DNA of 52,386 nucleotides from Acinetobacter sp. MB5. Its GTDB lineage: Bacteria > Pseudomonadota > Gammaproteobacteria > Pseudomonadales > Moraxellaceae. Positions 46,015 through 52,386 of this stretch are shown here, in pieces. The position numbers were made by a program, and so were the translations under genes. The first letter of the stretch is position 1, and each line of letters begins with the position of its first letter. Under the pieces are notes generated by a model. The model was given only the letters and a program-made list of their open reading frames with translations, was not told where the DNA came from and searched no databases. Where the stretch lies: positions 1 through 52,386 of the forward strand of contig NZ_POVU01000018.1 in the NCBI RefSeq assembly GCF_003261585.1, read 5' to 3'.

Positions 46015-47457
46015 TTACTCCGCCTTTAACCGTTTTAAAATCACCCGCATAATGTCTAGCCGCGCCTGACGTTTGCTGTCAGTCGAAATAATATGCCACG
46101 GCGCATACACCGTATTGGTCAAATTAAACATATCCGATGCTGCGTTTAGATAATCATCCCATCGGGCACGATTGCGCCAGTCATCACTGGTGATTTTAAA
46201 GCGCTTATGTGGCATTTCTTGGCGAATTTTAAAACGGTCAGCTTGCTCGTCTTTACTGATCGCCAGCCAGAATTTAATCACAATGGTTTGTGTATCCACC
46301 AAATCTTTTTCAAAACGGTTCATTTCCTCATAGGCCCGTTGCCACTCAAAATCTGCCGAAAAGCTTTCTACCCGTTCGACCAACACCCGACCATACCAAG
46401 AACGGTCAAAAATAGTAATCGGGCTGGATTTTTCCAGTTTTGTCCAGAAACGCCATAAATACGGGTGGCGTTTTTCATAACGCTCAGGAGCAGCAATACA
46501 GTGAATGTCGTATTCACGTGGATCGAGATTTTTGACAATACGACGGATCGCTCCACCTTTACCTGCTGCATCCATTCCCTCAAAGACAATGACGACTCGA
46601 TGTTGGTTGTTGCGTAAACAATCCCCGACCTTTCGTGACAGTTTTTTCAGTTCGGTCTTATAGTCTTTTTTATTAATTTCTGGATGACTAATATTGAACA
46701 AGTTTTCTGGGATTGTGGCTTGGGGCCAATGTTCAGATACCAAGCCTGTATGTTTGGGTAAGTCTTTAAAGGCCAGCAATAAATGCTGTGCGAACTCACG
46801 GTTACGCTGATGCTTATCTTCACAGTCAATCAGGATCCAGTCATCGCTATAACGCTGGCGTAAGCGTTGCAAATCATCATATTGTTTTTTGTTGCGCCAG
46901 TCCAAGCCATGTAATTTATGCCATTTTTCCTCGGAAGGATTCATATTGTCGAGGCGCTTTTGTAGAGATTTCCACGACAAGTCAAACCAGAACTTAATTA
47001 CATCGACCTGATTGTTTTTAAGATCCTGTTCAAATTTACGCATTTGGTGAATGTAGGCATCGAACATGGTGTCATTTAAAGGTTTAGAGACATGCATGGC
47101 GGTATTCAGCAGGTCGTTGTACCAGTTACTAAATAGGACGACCACCTGCCCTTGAGCAGGAATCGCCTGTGCATAGGGCTGCCAAAAGGGTTGCTTGTTG
47201 TTGAAAAACTGTGGTGGCTCAGCATTGACATATAAATAACGCGGGTCGACCCATTCACGCAGTTGCTTGACAGCTTCACCTTTACCCGCAAGTTCAATCC
47301 CACTGACAATAATCAGGACACTTTTGCTGTGGTCTGAACCACGGCTATTGCGCAGGCGGTATTGGGCTTCAATAAGATCAAAAGAAAGTTGATGATCATG
47401 TTTAATTTTTTCTGGTTCTACACTTTGATCCATACTAAACGGCCTGTGCTTGTTCAT
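46015..47457 (-). CDS. pap: Polyphosphate:AMP phosphotransferase (tandem PPK2 domains)
   Basis: About 480 residues with two PPK2 domains in tandem. The first half has LIIVSGIELAGKGEAVKQL and REWVDPRYL; the second has VVIVFEGMDAAGKGGAIRR, DPREYDIHCIAAPE and TIFDRSWYGRVLVERVE. The second domain keeps the full Walker A GMDAAGKGG and catalytic residues, whereas the first has a degenerate GIELAGKGE, as in class II PPK2 enzymes. The enzyme makes ADP from AMP and polyphosphate; the prototype is from Acinetobacter johnsonii. The start at 47457 is chosen for its spacing to GAG; 47472 is also possible. Confidence 0.92.
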   Translation of the reverse strand: MNKHRPFSMDQSVEPEKIKHDHQLSFDLIEAQYRLRNSRGSDHSKSVLIIVSGIELAGKGEAVKQLREWVDPRYLYVNAEPPQFFNNKQPFWQPYAQAIPAQGQVVVLFSNWYNDLLNTAMHVSKPLNDTMFDAYIHQMRKFEQDLKNNQVDVIKFWFDLSWKSLQKRLDNMNPSEEKWHKLHGLDWRNKKQYDDLQRLRQRYSDDWILIDCEDKHQRNREFAQHLLLAFKDLPKHTGLVSEHWPQATIPENLFNISHPEINKKDYKTELKKLSRKVGDCLRNNQHRVVIVFEGMDAAGKGGAIRRIVKNLDPREYDIHCIAAPERYEKRHPYLWRFWTKLEKSSPITIFDRSWYGRVLVERVESFSADFEWQRAYEEMNRFEKDLVDTQTIVIKFWLAISKDEQADRFKIRQEMPHKRFKITSDDWRNRARWDDYLNAASDMFNLTNTVYAPWHIISTDSKRQARLDIMRVILKRLKAE

Positions 47458-47601
47458 TTTTATCTCTAGCATGATACTACACTCGGCCTAGATCAATGGT
47501 CAAAACAGGTGAAATAACCTTTGCTGGCTATTCATAACTTCTAAACTTTTGTGTGTTTTAAATCAAAAATTTAAAATATTTTCATCGCACTAAAAACCCA
47601 G

Positions 47602-47635
47602 AAAAAAGCCAATTGGAAACCAGTCGGCTTTTTTT
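47602..47635. terminator. Intrinsic terminator between pap and the type VI cargo area
   Basis: AAAAAAGCC at 47602-47610 pairs with GGCTTTTTTT at 47626-47635, with an inner TGG/CCA pair around AAA. T- and A-runs allow use in either direction; it probably ends the leftward lipoprotein transcript. Confidence 0.8.
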
Positions 47636-47660
47636 AACCCAATCTAATACACCTAGTTGA

Positions 47661-47732
47661 TTAACAACCATATTTAGGTTCTGGCTGAATTCTCAAAGGT
47701 AGAAGTTCCTGCGGACAAGTATCGGGATAGTT
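47661..47732 (-). pseudogene. Short C-terminal coding remnant, unidentified
   Basis: Minus-strand frame of 23 codons without a start: NYPDTCPQELLPLRI followed by QPEPKYGC and a stop, opening at an in-frame TAA. Its composition (Pro, two Cys, charged) looks like the end of a secreted protein, and it lies directly after the stop of the lipoprotein gene. It may be the tail of a lost relative of the neighbouring genes. This is weak evidence. Confidence 0.3.
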
Positions 47733-47753
47733 TTAAGCTAGGATGAATCTTTA

Positions 47754-48659
47754 CTATTTCACATACGGCCAAATATCAGGATCAACATAATTCTCATCTA
47801 TGTGATAACCTTTTGAAATGGCTTCTTTTTCATCAATCTCTCTTGCCTTTTTGTCCAATACTAATTCCTTTTTAAATGCTTGCTCTAATTCCGTCGCTGT
47901 CATTTTATATGTATCAATATTATGTTCGGCATCATCGATCAAATTTCTTTGATTATAGCGGACAGTATCGAAAGCATAGCGCACCATATATTGTTCTTTA
48001 CCATCTTTTTCATTTGTTTTATCTATACTCAATTTTAAGATGACACCATTAGCATACAACGTATATCCTAAGCTTCCATTACGCTTTGAAATAACAATTT
48101 TTTTCCACTCCTCATAATTAAAAATATAATTCGGATCAATTATATCTCCCCATTCAAGTAGATACTTAATGTTATCTTTAATCGAGATTCTGGCATCACT
48201 TCTATAAAAATAATTTTTCCATCCTGCTTGATTTAATTGCTTCATTAAATTTACATAGCCTTGATAGGCTTGTTCTGGACTCACAAACTCGTCTTTATTT
48301 AAACCTGCATCAATATCTAAACCTTGAATACCATCGGCCTGATTGAAAGATGTACCTAAAACAGAAAAAATATGATCAATCACAAAACTATTTGGGCCAT
48401 TCTCAATTCTAATTTTGCCTAAATGTGGAGGAGAAAAATCTAGTTCTCTGAAGCCTGCTCCAGCTGGCTGACGATCCACCTGACCATCATTATATTTAAC
48501 AAAATCACTAATGCCTTGCTGGCCTAAATGTAGAATATAAGGTTGCTCATTCACTGTATTATTCTCGCTATGCTTTGTACTGGGTTGGCAACCAACAAAA
48601 GACCATCCCAATATTAAAATTAAAGTCAGATTGAAATAAGATTTAAATTTTTCCATCAT
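47754..48659 (-). CDS. Predicted lipoprotein, likely type VI immunity-type protein
   Basis: 301 residues. The N-terminus is a lipoprotein signal (FNLTLILILGWSFVGC, lipobox FVGC). The mature part has no known family but shares a block with the next gene upstream: LNQAGWKNYFYRSDARISIKD here against LKENGWRNYFPLMDARIKRKD there (shown in 20-residue pieces or shorter), plus FNYEEWKK against FDNFDKWKD. The two are diverged paralogues. Outer-membrane or periplasmic lipoproteins repeated behind a vgrG locus are often immunity proteins. No toxin partner is adjacent. Confidence 0.7.
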   Translation of the reverse strand: MMEKFKSYFNLTLILILGWSFVGCQPSTKHSENNTVNEQPYILHLGQQGISDFVKYNDGQVDRQPAGAGFRELDFSPPHLGKIRIENGPNSFVIDHIFSVLGTSFNQADGIQGLDIDAGLNKDEFVSPEQAYQGYVNLMKQLNQAGWKNYFYRSDARISIKDNIKYLLEWGDIIDPNYIFNYEEWKKIVISKRNGSLGYTLYANGVILKLSIDKTNEKDGKEQYMVRYAFDTVRYNQRNLIDDAEHNIDTYKMTATELEQAFKKELVLDKKAREIDEKEAISKGYHIDENYVDPDIWPYVK

Positions 48660-48745
48660 TACAAGGTATCCAATCCTTAGTCACTATTAAATATAGTGCT
48701 TAATTATTTTAAAAACTCATATCCTATAAACAAATTTATTTAAAA

Positions 48746-48769
48746 TAAAAAGCCCAATCAGGGCTTTTA
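48746..48769 (-). terminator. Terminator after the membrane-anchored paralogue
   Basis: AAAAGCCC at 48748-48755 pairs with GGGCTTTT at 48761-48768 around a 5-nt loop, followed on the minus strand by TATTTT. It separates the two paralogous genes, which therefore need separate promoters or read-through. Confidence 0.75.
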
Positions 48770-48772
48770 TTT

Positions 48773-49708
48773 CTATTGAGCAAACTTAAGTGGCGTATCT
48801 TGATAACTTTCATCAATCTCAAAACCGAGTCGTTTTACTTTTTCTTCATCAAAATTACGTTCATTTTTCCATTTCTGTAAATCTTTTTGTAAATATTTTT
48901 TCCATTCTTTAGCTCGAATATCTTCATCTATATCATATCGATAATAGTAACGACTAAACTGTGTTAACAATTGAACACTAAAAGCTGTATCAATTGCAGC
49001 AACATCTTTTGAAAAAATTAAAACAATCCCATTTTTTTCTAAAAGCCAAATATCTCGTATATTTTCTATATCTTTATAATAATCTTTCCATTTATCAAAA
49101 TTATCAAAATAAAAAACATCTACACCAGTATTTATATCTTTTAATTTTGGATTCACAGTATCTTTTCTTTTTATCCTTGCATCCATTAAAGGAAAATAAT
49201 TTCTCCAGCCATTCTCTTTTAAGTTAGATACAAAACCATTAAAGCATTGGTACATTTCCTCCATACCTATCTCACTACGATCACTACATACATAACTAAA
49301 GTCAATATCTGTAATCCCTTCTTTAAAATGATTACGATCACTTGTAATCATTAAATCACGAATATGATCTATATTAAATAATGTACGCCCTTGTTGATCT
49401 TGAAGTTGTAGTTTAATCAGTTTATCTTCAGACATTGGTATATTGGGTCGATCTATTCTAACGCCAATATCAGATGTAGGAGCTGTTTCTACTGGAGGCT
49501 CACCTTCAAATATACTCGAATTCTGTATATACATATCCTTAAGTGAACCACCCATCTTAAGGTTTATTTCGTAATATCCATTTTTCTTTTGTGCTGGCAT
49601 AACTTTTTTACTTACATGTTGAGATGTTGTATCGGCATATATACTTAAACCAAATCCTAAAGCTACTATGGCAGATATAATTAAAATATACCTCATTCTT
49701 TTAATCAT
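48773..49708 (-). CDS. Predicted membrane-anchored exported protein, paralogue of the downstream lipoprotein
   Basis: About 311 residues with an N-terminal signal anchor (IKRMRYILIISAIVALGFGL). The body shares the GW(K/R)NYF-x-x-x-DAR block and an F-x-x-W-K block with the lipoprotein at 47754, but has a different end. The ATG at 49708 overlaps the stop of the 55-codon ORF upstream (ATGATTAA), so translation is coupled to it. GGAG and AGG sites sit just upstream. The in-frame ATG at 49723 would add five residues. A periplasmic immunity role is inferred from paralogy and location only. Confidence 0.65.
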   Translation of the reverse strand: MIKRMRYILIISAIVALGFGLSIYADTTSQHVSKKVMPAQKKNGYYEINLKMGGSLKDMYIQNSSIFEGEPPVETAPTSDIGVRIDRPNIPMSEDKLIKLQLQDQQGRTLFNIDHIRDLMITSDRNHFKEGITDIDFSYVCSDRSEIGMEEMYQCFNGFVSNLKENGWRNYFPLMDARIKRKDTVNPKLKDINTGVDVFYFDNFDKWKDYYKDIENIRDIWLLEKNGIVLIFSKDVAAIDTAFSVQLLTQFSRYYYRYDIDEDIRAKEWKKYLQKDLQKWKNERNFDEEKVKRLGFEIDESYQDTPLKFAQ

Positions 49709-49868
49709 AAATACCTGCTCCATCTACAATATTATTATTTGCAATATGACTGAGATAGCCTGACATATTCTTTTCATACTTTTTCATGACTTGATGAAAC
49801 TCCTTAGCGATTCTTAAAATAAATCTCATTCTTAGATTTTTATCATACAAATCTTCATCATCTTTCAT
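49701..49868 (-). CDS. 55-codon ORF whose start codon is embedded in an octanucleotide repeat
   Basis: The frame reads MKDDEDLYDKNLRMRF, then a helical stretch with AKEFHQVMKKYEKNM and the end NNNIVDGAGIYD, before TAA at 49701. No signal peptide, no recognised family; acidic start and a basic amphipathic helix. Its ATG is the last of 14 ATGs spaced 8 bp apart. Remove the repeats and the frame would sit 8 nt behind an AAGGA site (49981-49985), a textbook start, so it looks like a real gene rather than chance. Alternatively it is the tail of a lost larger gene. It is coupled to the gene at 49708 by an 8-bp overlap. Confidence 0.5.
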   Translation of the reverse strand: MKDDEDLYDKNLRMRFILRIAKEFHQVMKKYEKNMSGYLSHIANNNIVDGAGIYD

Positions 49869-49973
49869 ATTTTCATATTTTCATATTTTCATATTTTCAT
49901 ATTTTCATATTTTCATATTTTCATATTTTCATATTTTCATATTTTCATATTTTCATATTTTCATATTTTCATA
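49866..49973 (-). repeat. Octanucleotide microsatellite, 13 tandem copies, forming a ladder of ATGA mini-ORFs
   Basis: CATATTTT is repeated 13 times without error at 49866-49969, with a partial copy after it. On the minus strand the unit reads ATGAAAAT. From every ATG the frame is ATG-AAA-ATA-TGA, and the TGA overlaps the next ATG as ATGA. The first ATG (49972) has an AAGGA site 8 nt upstream; the last (49868) opens the 55-codon ORF. Because 8 is not a multiple of 3 and every phase meets TGA, the repeat itself cannot encode a protein. Confidence 0.92.
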
Positions 49974-50040
49974 AAATAATTCCTTATCTTTTGCAGGAAT
50001 TTGATTATTTTTTAATACAGATTATTTAATAGTTTTTCAG

Positions 50041-50199
50041 TCACAATTTAGCCAAGATTAAAAGAAAGCAACCCATACCTGAAAAAATTAAACCTGACAC
50101 ACCATATATATTGATATATAACCATAGTTTTCTATAATTTTTTATTATATACAATGCATTTTCAAAATTTAAATTTGGGAATTGATTTGATCCACTATT
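50041..50199 (-). pseudogene. C-terminal fragment of a membrane-protein gene cut by the IS remnant
   Basis: An open minus-strand frame runs from the edge of the IS remnant to a TGA at 50041. It reads NSGSNQFPNLNFENALY, then a basic stretch (IKNYRKLWLYINIYG) and a hydrophobic segment (GLIFSGMGCFLLILAKL), about 52 codons, with no start of its own. This looks like the last membrane helix of a small protein whose 5' part was removed by the insertion or a later deletion. No family is recognised. Confidence 0.45.
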
Positions 50200-50200
50200 A

Positions 50201-50546
50201 GACCTCTTTCATAAATCAAAAAACACCCAACTTTTAGATTAAAAAATCATTCTGCAAAGTTTCAGATTTTGAAGCATAATCGCCCCATGAAATATCTCGA
50301 CTTTAAAAAGCTTCCTGAAACTCAGTTTAAGCGATACACAGGCATCTCATGGTCAACCTTTGATTTAATCGTTGAAGACATGAAAAAACAGATCCTTATA
50401 AAAAGTAGACCAACCATGCTTTTCTTGGAAGATCAGCTCTTACTGTGTATGAGTATAAAAATTAGGCAGACCTCACACCCAAGTTGTAGCTTAATTTTGG
50501 TGAGACTAGGTGAAATCTGCCTTTGAAATATTTATGCAACAAAGTC
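50201..50546 (+). mobile_element. Internally deleted IS5-type element (about 346 bp)
   Basis: Ends are imperfect inverted repeats: GACCTCTTTCATAAATC at 50201 and, on the other strand, GACTTTGTTGCATAAATATT from 50546. Inside, codons from 50287 read MKYLDFKKLPETQFKRYTGI, then SWSTFDLIVEDMKK and FLEDQLLLCMSI: the N-terminal helix-turn-helix of an IS5/IS427-group transposase. The frame then departs from the family near 50455 and the catalytic DDE part is missing. A GGCAGA/TCTGCC stem lies near the right end. It cannot transpose by itself. No clear target duplication is seen. Confidence 0.7.
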
Positions 50547-50548
50547 AT

Positions 50549-51187
50549 TTAATCTACATATATTCTAAATATATAAAATTCTTTTGGTGGAGCATTATCA
50601 ATATTATCTTTTCCATAAACTTGATATTTAAATTTTCCATCTGTTAATTGGTATTCAAAGATTTGATTTGAATCATCTGGAAGTTCTTTTTTGATAACTT
50701 TTAAACCTAGTTGATCTAATATATTTAATTTATATTCTTTTAAATTCAAAGCTCCAGCAGATCCTGAATAGGCTAAGCTAATATAAGTTAGTTTATTATT
50801 TTCTTTTCTATATTTTAAATATACTTCAATTTCAGGATAATTAGGCATATTCTCATAACGATATGAAACCTCAGGATCTGAGAACTCCTTACTATACATT
50901 CTTTCTTTCTTTCCTAAAATGGGATCCGTTTCTTTAAAATCAGATTTCTTTGCTGTTTCAATTACATATTTTGCAATTAATAAAAAGTCTTCTTCAGCAA
51001 TTTGATAATTTTCTAAACTTTTTAAAAACTGCTCATCAGCAATATTTTTTTCTTCTTTTGTCATTTGAACTTTAGACACATTATGTTCCTCTTTGGTACT
51101 ATTCATATTCTCTTTCATATGAGAAGGTTGGCTACAAGCCAATAAAAACAAGCTTATTACTAAACTTAAAGTAATTTTATTTACCAT
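50549..51187 (-). CDS. Lipoprotein, candidate immunity protein for the adjacent type VI effector
   Basis: 212 residues with a clear lipoprotein signal (KITLSLVISLFLLACSQP, lipobox LLAC) and a Lys/Glu-rich N-terminal linker before a mixed alpha/beta domain. No family is recognised. Its start codon lies inside the end of the effector gene (the effector's TGGTAA overlaps ATGGTAA), the tight coupling expected for an effector-immunity pair. Periplasmic anchoring fits an effector that attacks from the periplasm. The IS remnant ends 2 bp after its stop, so the gene may have lost 3' regulatory sequence but seems complete. Confidence 0.7.
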   Translation of the reverse strand: MVNKITLSLVISLFLLACSQPSHMKENMNSTKEEHNVSKVQMTKEEKNIADEQFLKSLENYQIAEEDFLLIAKYVIETAKKSDFKETDPILGKKERMYSKEFSDPEVSYRYENMPNYPEIEVYLKYRKENNKLTYISLAYSGSAGALNLKEYKLNILDQLGLKVIKKELPDDSNQIFEYQLTDGKFKYQVYGKDNIDNAPPKEFYIFRIYVD

Positions 51188-51867
51188 ATTACTTCATCCC
51201 TTCTATTTTTTTCTGGCAATATTTCATTTATTAATTTTTTAGGATCTTCTTTGGTATAATATTTTTCACCAATTGGATAAGTCTTATATGGTACTCCAGC
51301 TTTTTTTAAATCATCAAAAAGCCAATAAGGGGTAATAGCATGGATATAAGCATAATAAGTTCCTGTTTTACCTTTACCTTTTGGTAAGCTTGGTATATAT
51401 GGTCTTAATATTTGCAGTGATGTTTCAGCACATGTATCATTTGTTATTCCGCTATATACGATTCTACCTTCCTTAGAAAAAATACTACCGTTCGTAATTA
51501 AGTTTCGCCATGAATTAGTTTCCTCGATAAGTTTCTCTGCTTTAACTTTAGTTAAATTATACTTAAAAGCATAGACCATGTTTTTCATCGTACAGTCCGC
51601 GGTAGCAGGTCCTATTGCAGCGGCAGCAGCAGATCGGGGACCAAAGCTTAAGACGGACTGAATAATGCCATTTTTAACGACATAATATAATGCGTGCCCT
51701 GGTTCTGCGATAGGATTATGAGCTGTCGAACCATCTAGAGTTTTTATTAAAGCTTTTTCTGGATGTGAAGCATCAATCATAATTACAACATAATAAATAT
51801 CTGTTTTAATTTCTGTTATTGGCTTATTTGAAGCCGTTGTACCTTTGCCATTCGGTCTAATACCCAT
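51181..51867 (-). CDS. Candidate type VI effector with a His-then-Cys (permuted papain-like) arrangement
   Basis: 228 residues, no signal peptide. Encoded 4 bp after the vgrG stop, with the ribosome site AAAGGGTGA overlapping that stop, so it is coupled to the tip protein. A histidine in EPGHALYYVVKNG is followed about 80 residues later by a cysteine in GITNDTCAETSLQIL. His before Cys, each after a strand-like or turn context, is the order of permuted NlpC/P60 (YiiX/LRAT-like) hydrolases, which act on peptidoglycan or lipids. A second cysteine is in ATADCTMKN. Fold and catalysis are inferred; a lipoprotein immunity partner follows. Confidence 0.6.
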   Translation of the reverse strand: MGIRPNGKGTTASNKPITEIKTDIYYVVIMIDASHPEKALIKTLDGSTAHNPIAEPGHALYYVVKNGIIQSVLSFGPRSAAAAAIGPATADCTMKNMVYAFKYNLTKVKAEKLIEETNSWRNLITNGSIFSKEGRIVYSGITNDTCAETSLQILRPYIPSLPKGKGKTGTYYAYIHAITPYWLFDDLKKAGVPYKTYPIGEKYYTKEDPKKLINEILPEKNRRDEVIW

Positions 51868-51871
51868 TAGA

Positions 51872-52386
51872 TCACCCTTTTATTTCTTTTAATTTTTCTT
51901 CAGCTTCTTGCCCTAAATAGACTTGCATGCCTTCGGATTCAGGTCGGTATATCCGCTTGGTATAACCTTCTTCATCCGTTTTACCCTCATAATAGACACC
52001 GCTTTTAGTGACAGCTAAATAATTCATATTTTTTAATATTTTATTGTTTGAATCTTTAATTAAGAACTTTTGACTGTATTCATGTAAAACGGGTAATTTA
52101 TATTCAGGATAAGCTTTTTGCTCCCCACCTTTAAACTGATGCTGACTAGCTTTCACTTCAAAGACTTGACCTGTAGCATTTCGAATACCTGCACTACTGA
52201 TTTCGATACGTGATCCTCCTGATTCAAGTGTGATCTTTCTATTTGCTCTGATAATAACTTCATCTTCTGTCGAGATAATCTGAATGCCCTTACGTGCAAT
52301 CGCATCCAGTCCGTCATTCTGTGCCTGTAGTTCTACCTTGCCTTTGGCTGCCACCTGTTTGATGCCCCCTTGTGCCGCAAACTGAC
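51872..52386 (-). CDS. vgrG: Type VI secretion tip protein VgrG, C-terminal part (partial)
   Basis: The minus-strand frame is open to the window edge, so only about 170 C-terminal residues are seen. They begin QFAAQGGIKQVAAKGKVELQ and contain the DUF2345 repeats AIARKGIQIISTEDEVIIRA and GGSRIEISSAGIRN, then an extra C-terminal domain (YLAVTKSGVYYEGKTDEEGY) typical of Acinetobacter VgrG proteins that recruit cargo. A GTG at 52354 is internal, not a start. VgrG caps the T6SS tube and carries effectors, which agrees with the coupled gene downstream. Confidence 0.88.
   Translation of the reverse strand, partial: QFAAQGGIKQVAAKGKVELQAQNDGLDAIARKGIQIISTEDEVIIRANRKITLESGGSRIEISSAGIRNATGQVFEVKASQHQFKGGEQKAYPEYKLPVLHEYSQKFLIKDSNNKILKNMNYLAVTKSGVYYEGKTDEEGYTKRIYRPESEGMQVYLGQEAEEKLKEIKG

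Noticed and set aside
49866..49973. Tandem repeat considered as a CRISPR array
   Set aside because: The unit is 8 bp with no spacers; there are no cas genes.

Overview
This window is a chromosomal segment of an Acinetobacter species, probably outside the A. baumannii group. Evidence: adjacent recC-recB-recD genes; an Acinetobacter-type polyphosphate:AMP phosphotransferase; an intrinsic OXA-type class D beta-lactamase of the FGN type; an rpsO-pnp pair; a type VI secretion tip protein with an Acinetobacter-style C-terminus; moderate-to-low GC. Most of the window is ordinary core genome. The last 5 kb is visibly more AT-rich and is accessory.

Layout. 0-2 kb: the tail of ETF-ubiquinone oxidoreductase, then a minus-strand precursor-MNIO-HvfC gene set, i.e. 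a small cysteine-peptide RiPP operon of the HvfABC/bufferin type. 2-10.7 kb: tusA, corC-lnt, priA, a KefC-type antiporter and hslO. 10.8-21.2 kb: a complete oxidative hexuronate pathway (exuT uptake, aldose epimerase, uronate dehydrogenase, SMP-30 lactonase, garD, kdgD and 2,5-dioxovalerate dehydrogenase, giving 2-oxoglutarate) with a GntR/FadR regulator and palindromic candidate operators. 21.3-23.1 kb: cbpA-cbpM and a YdcH-like protein. 23.2-24.0 kb: a blaOXA gene broken by one in-frame amber codon just after KTG. 24-27 kb: azlCD with an AraC regulator, and a HAD phosphatase. 27.1-31.2 kb: pxpA, a fused pxpB-pxpC and a biotin carboxylase/BCCP protein, together resembling a split urea carboxylase. 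31.3-35.2 kb: a CorA-type transporter, pnp and rpsO. 35.2-36.1 kb: a gene-poor spacer with two minus-strand terminators and a cluster of TGTAAG repeats. 36.1-45.3 kb: recC-recB-recD. 45.5-47.5 kb: a hypothetical gene and pap.

47.6-52.4 kb is a type VI secretion cargo area read on the minus strand: the end of a VgrG, an overlapping candidate effector with a His-then-Cys (permuted papain-like) arrangement, a lipoprotein that is its likely immunity protein, an internally deleted IS5-type element, a truncated membrane-protein gene, a microsatellite, a 55-codon ORF, and two related exported proteins.

The most unusual signal is at 49866-49973. Thirteen tandem copies of an 8-bp unit lie exactly on the start codon of the 55-codon ORF. 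On the minus strand each copy supplies an ATG whose three-codon frame ends in a TGA overlapping the next ATG (ATGA). This makes a ladder of coupled mini-ORFs between a good ribosome-binding site and the real reading frame. Changing the copy number cannot shift the downstream frame but could tune or silence its translation.
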